Source: Planctomycetaceae bacterium (GTDB lineage: Bacteria > Planctomycetota > Planctomycetia > Pirellulales > Pirellulaceae). Taken from it: DNA of 47,405 nucleotides. Where the stretch lies: NCBI GenBank assembly GCA_024642205.1, contig JAHEBQ010000050.1, positions 1-47,405 on the forward strand, given 5' to 3'. The first letter of the stretch is position 1. Each line of letters starts with the position of its first letter. Position numbers and translations under genes: made by a program. Positions 8,745 to 18,094 of this stretch are shown piece by piece. The notes beneath the pieces were generated by a model. It did not search any database and had not been told where the DNA came from. It was given only the letters and a program-made list of their open reading frames with translations.

Positions 8745-9656
8745 CTAAAACCTCCAGCCACCACCGACATTGCAGAAGAAATTGGGAGCCTCCCGGTTCA
8801 GACCCCAACCGACGCGAATACCGATCTCGACGTCCCGGTTAATCAGGTAGTGCATGCCGGGGCTGAAGAAATTCTGGACAGTTTCATCTTCGCGACCATC
8901 CGAGAAAACGCCAAAGTATTCAGCATGAGCTTTCCATCGTTCGCCGATCGGAATCTTGATGACCGTCGAAGGCGCCCAGACATTGAAATGGTCTTCCTCG
9001 AAACGACTGGTGCTGTAGCGAAGTGCGTTGTCCAAAGTCCAGTTTTTGGGCAGTTTCCAACCTGCGACGTAGGTCGTCGAAATGCTGGAGTAACTTGATT
9101 CGCCACTGGTCGGCGTGTATCCCTGGACGATGAATGCACTTTCCGGTTTCCAGTTGCATTGCTCAGAGAGAGAGAATTTGGCGCCGTAAATTATTCGACT
9201 TTCTTTTTCAACTTCAGCAGATTCCTCGTCATTGCCTCCGTTGTTTCCCGAAATTGGGTTGCCGGCGCCCCCAATTTCATAGTTCCAGCCGAGTCGGAGT
9301 TCGATGTTGTCACTGATCCCGTAGCGAGTCAGCATCTCGGGAAAGCTGTGTGTTTCGGCGACATCACGATTGTCAATGAATGAGTAAGCCGATTCGAAAA
9401 CAATCCGTCCACATCCAACGACGTTTGTCGTCGGCGTAAACGAATCACGGTCGGTTTCAATTTCGTCGTTCTCCTCTTCCTCTTCAAACTCAGGTTCATT
9501 TTCGAATTCGGGATTTTCCGCTTCGTCGGCAAACCTGATCGTCGAACCTTCGGTCTCCTGGATCGCGGACCGAACCCGGAACTCGCCAGTTAACTGCGCC
9601 CAACAGAGGGTCGGAAAGGCAAGCAAAAACAACGCGAGAGGCTGGAACTTGATCAT
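8745..9656 (-). CDS. outer-membrane beta-barrel protein, phenol-MetA-degradation/transporter family
   Basis: 303 residues from ATG 9656. The signal peptide is MIKFQPLALFLLAFPTLCWA, cleaved before QLTGE. An unusually acidic linker follows (about 35-60, runs of Glu including EFEEEEENDEIETD). The rest looks like a PF13557-type barrel: FESAYSFIDNRD, MLTRYGISDNIELRLGWNYE, then alternating amphipathic strands, ending with the aromatic C-terminal residue (GGGWRF) that Bam recognises in outer-membrane proteins. The family is common in planctomycetes and annotated as transporter, but substrates are rarely known. The frame is open 138 bp upstream of the chosen start, but only this ATG leads directly into a signal peptide. 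The acidic linker may bind cations; that is inference. Confidence 0.65.
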   Translation of the reverse strand: MIKFQPLALFLLAFPTLCWAQLTGEFRVRSAIQETEGSTIRFADEAENPEFENEPEFEEEEENDEIETDRDSFTPTTNVVGCGRIVFESAYSFIDNRDVAETHSFPEMLTRYGISDNIELRLGWNYEIGGAGNPISGNNGGNDEESAEVEKESRIIYGAKFSLSEQCNWKPESAFIVQGYTPTSGESSYSSISTTYVAGWKLPKNWTLDNALRYSTSRFEEDHFNVWAPSTVIKIPIGERWKAHAEYFGVFSDGREDETVQNFFSPGMHYLINRDVEIGIRVGWGLNREAPNFFCNVGGGWRF

Positions 9657-10315
9657 CGTGCTGATTCGTTTCGAAAGGAATAGACTTGGTCCTGTGGAAT
9701 CAAAAATGACCCTTTCTAAAATTCGACGAGTCCAGTGGAAATCGATGACTTCAATCTCGATTGCCGGAAAACTTTCACACGAATGTGCTATCATAGCACC
9801 GCCTTGACCGTTGACCTCGTTGACAACGAGCTCCTGGTTCGTAACGGGAAGCCTCAGTCAACACGACCCTTGGATGTTGCAATCTTCTCGGTCCACTTCG
9901 CTTGCCAACAGCCAAGCATTGACGTTCTTGGCACCATGCCAAAGGGGCTTATACGGCTCTCTCTTCGGTCAACCTTGAACAACCGGTAAAACTGTCAAAG
10001 TTTGCCATGCGCCTCGATCTTCCTCTTCCCACTTGGATCGCCAGGACAAACCCAAGCCCGGAATTGCTTCGGTGTTTGCCGGGCTGAGGGCCTGCAGACC
10101 GTCAGGAATGCGGATTGGCCAGAGGCAACATGTGTTGCGTTCGATAGTTTGCCCAGTTGAGGGAGCAGACATGATTTTTCGACCATGATGGCTGCAGTGA
10201 GCCAGTTTGAACCAATCAGAAACAGGTCACCATTGATGTCTGTTGACCTTGGTTTTGGTGGTACGCAATTCTCACCGGTTGGGTATTCTGGTTTGCCGAG
10301 GCGGTCATCCAATGT
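9657..10315. other. intergenic stretch with one short palindrome
   Basis: About 660 bp without a recognisable gene. The only structure noted is a perfect 6-bp inverted repeat with a 3-bp spacer, TTGGCACCATGCCAA at 9928-9942, which could be an operator or chance. Short open frames here have no protein-like features. Confidence 0.35.
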
Positions 10316-11281
10316 TCAGGATTTCGATGTCGGCGAGATTCGACAACGAGCTGGTTGGCGTTTGAGTGTGTGAGAAGGCTGCTCTCCGAACAGCCGACAG
10401 TATTCACTGGCAAATCGGCCAAAATGCCAGAATCCGAATTGGCATGCAACGGCGCTTACCTTTTCGCAATCCGGATCGGCTTTCTGGAGTGTTGTTCGGA
10501 CGCGATGCAGTCGTTGAATGGTCAGGAATCGCCGCGGGGGGATTCCGAAGTATTCCAGGAAAACGTTGCGAAGAGTCCGTTCCGAGACATTCGCTACATG
10601 AGTGAGGTCTTCCATGGACAGAAATTCGTTCTCATGTCGCTCGATTTCTTCAACAGAGCGCCGAATAATTTCACCGCGAGGAAGAGAAGGCCTCCCCATT
10701 GTCCGCCGCGGCGCAGCCTTTTCTGCCGTGATCAGCCGGCACGCCGCGAGAATGTCAGCCTGGATGGATTTCTGTGTTGCGGGAGGCATTGTCAAGTTGG
10801 GTTCGATCCGAAGCGAATGGTCCAGTTGCACGAGCAACCGACGTAGTCGAGTCATGGCTTCGTTTCCGATGTTGATGACTTGCGAACCGGCCCGAGATAG
10901 GTTCGGGTCCGCATCGTCATCCGTGTCGTGATTGAAAACGCCAGCCGGCATTTGAATCGAGCACCAGTCATGCGCTTCTTGTGATGCAATCGTCAGCTCA
11001 GCCCCAGGATCCAATTCCAACACCGAGTGGTTGTGAAGCGGCAGTCCGTTTGCGAGTTGCGATCCTGCAATCGGCACAAACAACGTTTTCATTCCCGGAT
11101 GGACCGCACCTTCGGCGATTATCCCACATGCTTCCTTGCCAAACTGAATGTTGATGTCTCCGATGGTCTGTGTGGCGACTTCCCAGCGTGGCTCGATTAG
11201 GCGAGGCAGCATCAAATGAAGATTGGCGTGAACGACGGCTTGGGCATATGCCTCAAACTCCTTGAACTTCTTGATATTCAT
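10316..11281 (-). CDS. AraC-family transcriptional regulator
   Basis: 321 residues from ATG 11281. The N-terminal ~170 residues form a ligand/cupin-like sensing half (starting near EAYAQAVVHANLHLMLPRL). The C-terminal ~110 residues are a textbook AraC DNA-binding pair: first helix-turn-helix LSMEDLTHVANVSERTLRNV, then the linker FGIPPRRFLTIQRLHRVR, and second HTH VSAVACQFGFWHFGRFASEY with the FG.W.FGRF.S.YR.FG pattern. The frame is open up to 11470, but the upstream 63 codons are not family-like. It diverges from the sulfatase gene with 358 bp between them, so control of that gene is the simplest guess. The inducer is unknown. Confidence 0.85.
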   Translation of the reverse strand: MNIKKFKEFEAYAQAVVHANLHLMLPRLIEPRWEVATQTIGDINIQFGKEACGIIAEGAVHPGMKTLFVPIAGSQLANGLPLHNHSVLELDPGAELTIASQEAHDWCSIQMPAGVFNHDTDDDADPNLSRAGSQVINIGNEAMTRLRRLLVQLDHSLRIEPNLTMPPATQKSIQADILAACRLITAEKAAPRRTMGRPSLPRGEIIRRSVEEIERHENEFLSMEDLTHVANVSERTLRNVFLEYFGIPPRRFLTIQRLHRVRTTLQKADPDCEKVSAVACQFGFWHFGRFASEYCRLFGEQPSHTLKRQPARCRISPTSKS

Positions 11282-11639
11282 CTGGATTAATTTCTGGGAA
11301 GCAAACGCCCAAAACTCGTTTGATTGGCTTCGTGGATTTGGCGACCGCAGGGAGATCGTTCGAAAGCCAAACCGCAAATATTGACATTTTGCCGAAAGTG
11401 GCTTGCGATCTCCAATGGTTTCGCTAAAAAATAGCCGTTTTTGCCAGTATTGGGGACAATCAAAAATCAAGTCCTTGCTTGTTTCAACGAGTTTTGGAAT
11501 TAGGAGCCAGGTTCACCGGGACAGGTTTTGGCAAATGTGGAACGCTCGCTTTCCTTCGGACACCCCTTTTTGTATCACAACGTCAACCAAGTGCTAAGGC
11601 AACTGGCCTTTTACGATTAATTTCACCGGAGAATCACAC
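11282..11639. promoter_or_regulatory. divergent control region of araC-type regulator and sulfatase
   Basis: 358 bp between divergent start codons. A GGAG ribosome-binding site lies about 8 bp before the sulfatase ATG (CACCGGAGAATCACAC). I cannot point to the AraC-type operator half-sites with confidence. Confidence 0.4.
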
Positions 11640-13211
11640 ATGAGAATGATCCGAACGTGGTCCTATGTTGCGGCCACAATCCTGACGATCGCCTTTTGGG
11701 CGGGTGCCGTAGACACCGCGACGGCTCAACAGAAAAAGAAACCAAACATCGTCGTGCTCTGGGGCGATGACATCGGCTACTGGAACATCAGTGCTTACAA
11801 CCAGGGAATGATGGGTTACAAGACGCCGAACATTGATCGCATTGCGAAGCAAGGCGCTCTGTTTACTGACTGGTATGGCCAGCAAAGTTGTACCGCCGGT
11901 CGAGCGTGTTTTATCACCGGGCAGTCCGGATTCCGTACTGGCTTGTTGAAAGTTGGCCTTCCCGGTGCGAAGGAAGGCTTGCAGGCGCGTGATGTCACCA
12001 TCGCAGAATTATTGAAAGCGCAAGGTTACGCAACCGCGCAGTTTGGCAAGAATCACCTTGGTGACGCCGACAGTACATTGCCTACGGCCCACGGCTTTGA
12101 CGAGTTTATGGGTTCGCTCTATCACCTTAACGCTGAGCAGGAGCCTGAGAATTCGGATTACTTCAAGGATCCGGCTCTGAAAAAGAAGTACGGCACGCGG
12201 GGCGTGATTCACACCTGGGCTAACCCGGACGGTACGCAGAGAATCGAGAGTACAGGCCCACTTAACATCGAGCGGATGAAGACGATCGATGAGGAGATCA
12301 CCAATGCATCGCTCGATTATCTCGACAAGGCGGCAAAATCAGATAAGCCGTTCTTCCTCTGGTGGAACTCCACGCGATGTCACATCTTCACGCACTTGAA
12401 AGAAGAAAGTAAAGGCAAATCAGGATTGACACCCTATATTGATGGCATGCTTGAGCATGACGCGATGGTTGGCCAAGTCCTCGACAAGCTCAAAGAGCTT
12501 GGCATTGAAGACAACACGATCGTCATGTATTCGACCGACAATGGCGCTGAGAAATTCTCTTGGCCCGATGGCGGCGCGTCGCCATTTCGCGGTGAGAAAA
12601 ATGAAAACTGGGAGGGTGGCTATCGCGTTCCTTGTGCCATTCGCTGGCCTGGCACGATTGAACCGGGCACGGTTAGCAACGACATCTTCTCCCACGAAGA
12701 CATGCTGCCCACAATCCTGGCCGCCGCAGGCGTGCCCGATGTGAAGGAGCAACTCCTCAAAGGCATGAAAGTCGGCGCGAAGACCTTTAAGGTTCATCTC
12801 GACGGCTATAACATCACGGATACGCTTGCCGGAAAAGCGCCTAACCCGCGGCACGAGTTCTTTTACTGGAATGACGACGGATCTCTGGTGGGATTGCGCT
12901 ACGACAACTGGAAGATCGTCTTTCAGGAACAGCGTGCACATGGGTTCGATGTCTGGGAGGAACCGTTCGTTGCCCTGCGTCTGCCGAAAATTTTCAACCT
13001 CCGCTCTGACCCGTTCGAGGAAGCCGATCATGTGGCCATGGATTATGGACATTGGCGGATCGACCGCACCTTTTTGCTGGTGCCCGCACAAGAGTATGTT
13101 TCGAAGTATATTGCTACTTTCGCGGAGTTCCCGCCGAGCCAAAAGGCAGGCAGCTTCAGCCTCGACCAGGTTTTGGAAAAGCTCAATAGCGCTCAAACCG
13201 GTGGCAGGTAG
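11640..13211 (+). CDS. secreted type I sulfatase (arylsulfatase family)
   Basis: 523 residues. A signal peptide covers about 1-29 (TILTIAFWAGAVDTATAQ). The alkaline-phosphatase-fold core begins KPNIVVLWGDDIGYW with the metal-binding Asp pair at 43-44. The type I formylglycine signature is CTAGR at 84-88 (C-x-A-x-R), so Cys84 should be oxidised to formylglycine by a sulfatase-maturating enzyme. More active-site residues are expected in AQFGKNHLGD and STDNGAEKFSWPDGG (the Asp-Asn pair). The enzyme hydrolyses sulfate esters, most likely on algal or other sulfated polysaccharides in the periplasm or outside. A good ribosome-binding site (GGAG) supports the start. It is divergent from an AraC regulator and followed by a strong terminator, so it is a single-gene unit. 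Confidence 0.92.
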   Translation: MRMIRTWSYVAATILTIAFWAGAVDTATAQQKKKPNIVVLWGDDIGYWNISAYNQGMMGYKTPNIDRIAKQGALFTDWYGQQSCTAGRACFITGQSGFRTGLLKVGLPGAKEGLQARDVTIAELLKAQGYATAQFGKNHLGDADSTLPTAHGFDEFMGSLYHLNAEQEPENSDYFKDPALKKKYGTRGVIHTWANPDGTQRIESTGPLNIERMKTIDEEITNASLDYLDKAAKSDKPFFLWWNSTRCHIFTHLKEESKGKSGLTPYIDGMLEHDAMVGQVLDKLKELGIEDNTIVMYSTDNGAEKFSWPDGGASPFRGEKNENWEGGYRVPCAIRWPGTIEPGTVSNDIFSHEDMLPTILAAAGVPDVKEQLLKGMKVGAKTFKVHLDGYNITDTLAGKAPNPRHEFFYWNDDGSLVGLRYDNWKIVFQEQRAHGFDVWEEPFVALRLPKIFNLRSDPFEEADHVAMDYGHWRIDRTFLLVPAQEYVSKYIATFAEFPPSQKAGSFSLDQVLEKLNSAQTGGR

Positions 13212-13242
13212 CCACGGTTCGTTACCGCTGTGAACCGAATCT

Positions 13243-13277
13243 GAAGGGCGTTCCTACAGGGAACCCCTTCTTTTTCT
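13243..13277 (+). terminator. intrinsic terminator of the sulfatase gene
   Basis: Stem arms GAAGG..GTTCC and GGAAC..CCTTC form a near-continuous 10-12 bp hairpin with a short TACAG-type loop, followed directly by TTTTTCT. It lies 32 bp after the sulfatase stop. It stops plus-strand transcription before the convergent lipid operon. Confidence 0.8.
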
Positions 13278-13556
13278 GTCATGATTGTCATTGCGGCTCG
13301 CCCCGCGGCAGCGGCGAACGCTATGCTGACCAACAGTATTGGTTGCAAGAGTCACCTCATTGCAGAGATGTTCTTGGACGGGTGTTCGTGCTCGAATCCT
13401 GTCGCGCAAGTTGCCTGCAGATTCAGGCCAAGCACGGGACACGCCCTGTCAACCGACCGCCGTTTTCTTTTCGTAACGACGGTGAAACGGGCCAGTTGGA
13501 ATTTCGAAGAATCGCGGCGCAGGCGAAAACAGTTTGCCTGGTTAATTCCATCGCAC

Positions 13557-13573
13557 CCCGTGTTTCTCACGGG
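13557..13573 (-). other. hairpin over the stop codon of the last lipid-operon gene
   Basis: CCCGTG-AGAAA-CACGGG on the minus strand overlaps the TGA of the reductase-kinase gene. It has no T-run after it, so it is not a standard intrinsic terminator. It could stabilise the mRNA end or be coincidental. Confidence 0.3.
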
Positions 13574-16266
13574 AGCCCGAATTGGAAATCGTGGAGTCTT
13601 CGCCACGTCTGGATGACGCGTGGAAGAAACGGTTGATGTCGAAAGGTATGCATGAGGCAATACATGGGGAGGCGGTTCAGGATTAAGCCCCGCAAGGCAA
13701 GCTGAAAGCCGACTTGCCAGGTGTCAGGATCTATCGAACGGCCGGTCGCCAGCGATAAGGACTCCCGGTGAAGTTCGACGTAATGAAGCACGGTTTCCCG
13801 CGAACAGTCTGGCGGCAAAACAAAGCACAATAGCTCCGCCAGGTCGTGTTGCGGGATGCCGGGAGAAGCCAGTTCCCAGTCGTAGGCGCAGAGCCGGATT
13901 TCGCCACATTGATTTCGGAAAGCGATGTTGCGAGGATTGAAATCGTTGTGGATCATTGTCCGGGGCATCTGTTCCAGAGACTGCCACCATTGTCCGACGC
14001 CAGCAATCAGCTCGGCGACCAACCCCCGCGTGTCAGCCCCGATCCAAAGAGAAAAATATTTCCAGGCATGGTCGGCCAGCGCTTCCCACAGGTCGGTCAT
14101 TTCCGACATCGAGCTTGCCGAGAGGTTGGGGCCGAGCCACCGTTTTTCCGACAACTCCTGTTCGCGCTCGTACCAGATGGAATGCACCTGGGCGATGCCC
14201 TCGATCGCCGCTTTCACGTGCGTTGGGCGCCAACCGCTGACGTCGCTCGCCGAATCCATGAGTTCCAATTCGGAGAGGGATTCAAGCACCAGCGCCCATT
14301 GCCGTTCCGGCTCGTTTTCGATGGCCGCGAATACCTCCGGCACGTGGATTCGAAAGCGGTGATCTTCTTGTCGATAAACATTAATCTCGCGGACATGGCT
14401 TCCCAGGATACCAAGACGACGTTTATGCCGGGCAAAGGCCTGGCCGAGGTTGTCATCGCACATGGCGGCAACCTTTTCTGATACCACGAGTAAGTCCTGA
14501 TCGTGCGGCTTGACCTTGAGGAACAATTCCGTCGACTTCGGCATACGATTTCTGTTGTCCCCGAGGCCGACTCGGTACTTCCAAAGTCCGGCCTCGGTGC
14601 CATTTTGCCAGGAAGTCAATTCGGTGGTAATGCTCTCTTGCGAGGCCTCTTCGAGGAGGATCAGTTCCTGCACACGAATCGAATCATCGTCGTAATGGCT
14701 GCGAAGAACAGTTTGGAAAAACTCCGCATTCCAATCGGACGGAACGGTGCCTCGGTCCCTTGCTTGGGCCCCAACGTTCGGGAGAATCTGCCGCTCGATG
14801 AACGAAGTAAAATATCTGTCCAATAACCTGGCGTTCAAGGGTGGACAGGCAACGGTAGATTCTGAAAGCTTCCGTTGTGTACGGATTTGGCTGACGCGGT
14901 TGCGCCGATGCTCCTCGTACAGTTCCGGTAACGTCAAGTCACTATCCGCCAACGGTCTGGCCAGGAAAAAGCTACGGAGACGGTAGAGCGGATGGTCGGG
15001 GGTTGCGGCAGCTGTCCGCATTTCGGAAAGCCAGTCGCGATAGGAAACTCGCTTGATCGGGAAGCCGAACAGATTGATCCACAACACAACCTCACGCCAG
15101 TGGCGACTGGTTGGATTGGCCAAATGAAATACCCGAAGCGAGTCATCGGGCCGGTGCGACAAGCCGACAATGGCATCCGCGACGTAATCGACGGGACAAC
15201 AATCGAGAATCCAATCCAGATCGGGGGTTGAGCCCATTTGAATGCAGCCGCGAATCATGTTCGACAGCAGATCGTTTTCATTGGAGAATCCGGTCGTGCC
15301 GTCGCCACAAATTAACGAGGGGCGATGAATGGTGACGGGCAGACCCCGTTCGCCTGCATGCCGCACCAAAGACTCTGCCACACATTTACTTTGGGCATAT
15401 CCGAGGTGGATACTGTCCAGATAGGGGAACATGTCGTCTTGCTCGGTCACTTCACCGAGCCGGGAGGTGGAGTAACACGCAGCCATCGTCGAAACAAAGT
15501 GAAATGGCTTTGGCTTGCCACTACACGCCAATCGGAGTAGTTCCCGTGTGCCCAGAACATTGATGTCCCGCAGTCCAGCGTATGGGACAACCCAATTCAC
15601 GTCGGCGCCGCAATGATAGATCTCGTCAACTTCGTCAGCGAGTTTTTCGAGCTCACGAACCGGGATTCCCAGGACGGGAATCCGTAAATCACCTTCAATC
15701 ACATGTACTCGAGACTCAAATTCCGATTTCCATATTCCGTAGTGTTCGAGATTGCGACGAACGCGCTGACGCAATCCGGTTTCCGACGGACGCACCAGGC
15801 AATAAATGTCCGCGGATGTTTCCCGCAGAAGCGCGCGAAGCAAATACGCGCCGAGAAATCCGGTCGCGCCGGTCAGTAGAATCGACGCCGCTGGGCTCGT
15901 CGTCCCGGAAACAGGATTGGGTTGAATGTCGGCCGGCAAAATGCTGTCGGCAAGCATCTGATCCAGATGCGAAGGCGCGAGCGTGCCTTTCAGGACCGCA
16001 GCGGGGTCGTCGCGACGAGTTGCTCGCATGAATGATTCAAGCGACTTGAGGTCGGGGTGATACAACAACAGTGAGTCCGGAACGTCAAGTTGCAGCTCCG
16101 CGGCGATCGCAGTGGTCAACTGGACAGCGCCCAGCGAATCCAGGCCATATCGAACCAGCGGAACATTGTGATCGATCGCCTCGGCCGGAAGCTGGAGACA
16201 TTCCGAAACGACATTCATCAGCCAGTCTGCATCCAACTCAGCTGGTTGGGGAAATGCATGGGTCAT
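13567..16266 (-). CDS. ACP-thioester reductase-APH kinase fusion protein
   Basis: 899 residues from ATG 16266, which overlaps the FAAL stop as ATGA. Three parts are visible. (1) An acyl-carrier domain, residues 1-85, with the phosphopantetheine serine in RYGLDSLG (Ser44). (2) A thioester-reductase SDR domain, about 128-500: NAD(P)-binding LTGATGFLGAYLL (TGATGFLG 132-139) and catalytic YAQSK (Tyr290, Lys294), as in CAR/NRPS/HglB-type reductases. (3) A C-terminal aminoglycoside/choline-kinase-like domain, about 600-899, with HNDFNPRN (His773, Asp775, Asn780) and YDWE (Asp796, Glu798) metal ligands. The reductase should release an ACP-bound acyl chain from the FAAL as aldehyde or alcohol. The kinase part could phosphorylate the product or another lipid precursor. 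This fusion is unusual; its last step is inference. Confidence 0.85.
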   Translation of the reverse strand: MTHAFPQPAELDADWLMNVVSECLQLPAEAIDHNVPLVRYGLDSLGAVQLTTAIAAELQLDVPDSLLLYHPDLKSLESFMRATRRDDPAAVLKGTLAPSHLDQMLADSILPADIQPNPVSGTTSPAASILLTGATGFLGAYLLRALLRETSADIYCLVRPSETGLRQRVRRNLEHYGIWKSEFESRVHVIEGDLRIPVLGIPVRELEKLADEVDEIYHCGADVNWVVPYAGLRDINVLGTRELLRLACSGKPKPFHFVSTMAACYSTSRLGEVTEQDDMFPYLDSIHLGYAQSKCVAESLVRHAGERGLPVTIHRPSLICGDGTTGFSNENDLLSNMIRGCIQMGSTPDLDWILDCCPVDYVADAIVGLSHRPDDSLRVFHLANPTSRHWREVVLWINLFGFPIKRVSYRDWLSEMRTAAATPDHPLYRLRSFFLARPLADSDLTLPELYEEHRRNRVSQIRTQRKLSESTVACPPLNARLLDRYFTSFIERQILPNVGAQARDRGTVPSDWNAEFFQTVLRSHYDDDSIRVQELILLEEASQESITTELTSWQNGTEAGLWKYRVGLGDNRNRMPKSTELFLKVKPHDQDLLVVSEKVAAMCDDNLGQAFARHKRRLGILGSHVREINVYRQEDHRFRIHVPEVFAAIENEPERQWALVLESLSELELMDSASDVSGWRPTHVKAAIEGIAQVHSIWYEREQELSEKRWLGPNLSASSMSEMTDLWEALADHAWKYFSLWIGADTRGLVAELIAGVGQWWQSLEQMPRTMIHNDFNPRNIAFRNQCGEIRLCAYDWELASPGIPQHDLAELLCFVLPPDCSRETVLHYVELHRESLSLATGRSIDPDTWQVGFQLALRGLILNRLPMYCLMHTFRHQPFLPRVIQTWRRLHDFQFGLP

Positions 16267-18092
16267 GCGAAAGTCACCGTTTGATTGTTTGAGGAGAAGC
16301 TGTTGGTATGGGTCGATTGCAGAGACCAGCAGGCGAGACTTTCCAGGGTTCCATCCAGCATGGCGCTGCAACAGGCGTGTCGTTGGATTTTGCCGCTGGA
16401 GGTTTTGGGGATGCTTCCCCTTGCCAGGATCGAAATGATTGATGTCTGAATTTCGTGTTGTTCCGCGACGGCTTGTCGAATCGTCGCGATGACCTCGTCG
16501 AGTTCCTCGCGCCATTGGTGGAAAGCGGCCACGCTGGGTTTTCTGCCGCCGACAGGGGGACGACGATTGACTTCCGCGACAATGGCCAACCGCTCGCCTT
16601 CGAGAGTGGGTACGGCAACAGCGGCCGAACATTTCGGCCGGACTTCGATATGACTGGTTTCAACCGTTTGTTCAATATCCTGGGGATAGTGTTTGCGTCC
16701 CCGAATGATGATCAGGTCCTTGATCCGGCCAGTCACAAAAAGTTCTCCTTCGACGATGAATCCCAGGTCTCCAGTTCGCAGAAACGGACCTTGACGGGTG
16801 TCCGCGAGATATGCACAAAACGTCGCTTGCGACTCTTCTGAGCGATTCCAATATCCTTTTGCAACACTTGGTCCGCTGATCCAGATTTCCCCGATTTGAC
16901 CATCCGGCATTTCGGTCAGTTGATGCTGATCGGCGATAATCACTTTCATGCCTGACATGGGTGAGCCACAGCTAACGGGTTGGGCCAGGGAACCGTTACG
17001 GCGTGCCGTCACCAGTGAGGGAACCGTTTCTTGTTCTCGAGTGCACGGTGTCGCTGCTCCAGGCGTGTCAACCAGGAGCTTGCCGGAAACAAACACCGTG
17101 GACTCTGCAAGCCCATAAACCGGAAAGAGCGAGCTTCGACGAAAGCCGCAGTCGCGAAATGCCGTCGAAAAACCATCCAGCGTTGACTGGCGAATCGGCT
17201 CAGCCCCGTTGAAGGCGATCTGCCATGAGCTGAGATCCAGCCCAAGGCGTTGCTGGGGTGTCGTTCGGTGCACGCACAGATCGTAAGCGAAATCGGGCCC
17301 GCCACTATTGGTTCCACGAAACGTGGAGATCGCCTGCAGCCAGCGGACCGGTTTTTGAAGAAACGAAACGGGAGCCATCAGATACGATGGGCATCCCTTG
17401 TATAGCGGAAATAATACTCCGGCAAACAATCCCATGTCATGGTAGGTCGGTAGCCATGAAATCAAGACGGTGTCGATGTCATGTCTCGAGCCATCCTGAA
17501 TCGAGCCGAGATTGTGAATGATGTTGCCATGGCTGACCGCGACCCCTTTCGGCGCCGCGGTGGAACCGGACGTGTACTGCAAAAAGGCGATTGCGTCGGG
17601 GTTGCAGATTGGCGGTTGCCATTTGTCGATCGTTTCCAACCCATAGTGGTCGGTTGCCAGCAACGGCCACTTCGACAATTCCGGCACATTTTCGAATAGC
17701 GAGGCCAACTTCCCTACTACCTTTTCGGTGCACAGAACTGCCTTGACTCCCGCTTCGCTGGCGATCGACCGCAATCGCGGCAGGCTGCGTTCCGGCCGGG
17801 CGGAGTGGGGTGGATATGCTGGAACCGCGATCACCCCGGCATACAGGCAACCGAAGAAAGCCGACAAAAAATCCAACCCCGGCGGATACATCAGCAAGGC
17901 GCGATCGCCGGGATTCATAACTCGCAAAAGCATGACGGCGATCTCGCGGCTCCGTCGGTCGAGTTGGCCATAGGTCAGCGTTTCGCCTTCGGTTGTGCCA
18001 TCCACCAAAAACGTATAGCCCACGCTGTCCGGCAGTGTTGCTGCACGGAATTGAAGTCGCTTGATCAGCGATTCGAAATTGTCACTGTTCAT
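16263..18092 (-). CDS. fatty acyl-AMP ligase (FAAL)
   Basis: 609 residues of the ANL adenylating superfamily. Typical signals are the P-loop LQYTSGSTAAPKGVAVSHGN, the FAAL motif SWLPTYHDMGL, the A5-like VYGLAESTVF, and LRTGDLGFIVEGELFVTGRI followed by KDLIIIRGRKHYPQDIE, the long insertion-type C-domain hallmark that separates FAALs from acyl-CoA ligases. The A10 lysine region is PKTSSGKIQRH. The enzyme activates a fatty acid as acyl-AMP and passes it to a carrier protein. No carrier domain is fused here; the next gene starts with one, in an ATGA overlap. PlsC stops 2 bp before it. It is the likely entry point of the local lipid pathway. Confidence 0.92.
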   Translation of the reverse strand: MNSDNFESLIKRLQFRAATLPDSVGYTFLVDGTTEGETLTYGQLDRRSREIAVMLLRVMNPGDRALLMYPPGLDFLSAFFGCLYAGVIAVPAYPPHSARPERSLPRLRSIASEAGVKAVLCTEKVVGKLASLFENVPELSKWPLLATDHYGLETIDKWQPPICNPDAIAFLQYTSGSTAAPKGVAVSHGNIIHNLGSIQDGSRHDIDTVLISWLPTYHDMGLFAGVLFPLYKGCPSYLMAPVSFLQKPVRWLQAISTFRGTNSGGPDFAYDLCVHRTTPQQRLGLDLSSWQIAFNGAEPIRQSTLDGFSTAFRDCGFRRSSLFPVYGLAESTVFVSGKLLVDTPGAATPCTREQETVPSLVTARRNGSLAQPVSCGSPMSGMKVIIADQHQLTEMPDGQIGEIWISGPSVAKGYWNRSEESQATFCAYLADTRQGPFLRTGDLGFIVEGELFVTGRIKDLIIIRGRKHYPQDIEQTVETSHIEVRPKCSAAVAVPTLEGERLAIVAEVNRRPPVGGRKPSVAAFHQWREELDEVIATIRQAVAEQHEIQTSIISILARGSIPKTSSGKIQRHACCSAMLDGTLESLACWSLQSTHTNSFSSNNQTVTFA

Positions 18093-18094
18093 CG

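Noticed and set aside
9928..9942. TTGGCACCATGCCAA palindrome as a sigma-54 or operator site
   Set aside because: It lacks the TTGC -12 element and is far from any start codon; kept only as a note.
12420..13196. 258-codon minus-strand frame opposite the sulfatase
   Set aside because: Antisense to a sulfatase with intact active-site motifs; composition is reversed codon bias.
13567..16632. Longer 1021-codon version of the reductase-kinase gene starting at 16632
   Set aside because: The extra ~120 codons overlap the FAAL coding region and are Arg/Ser-rich nonsense; the ATGA overlap start at 16266 fits.
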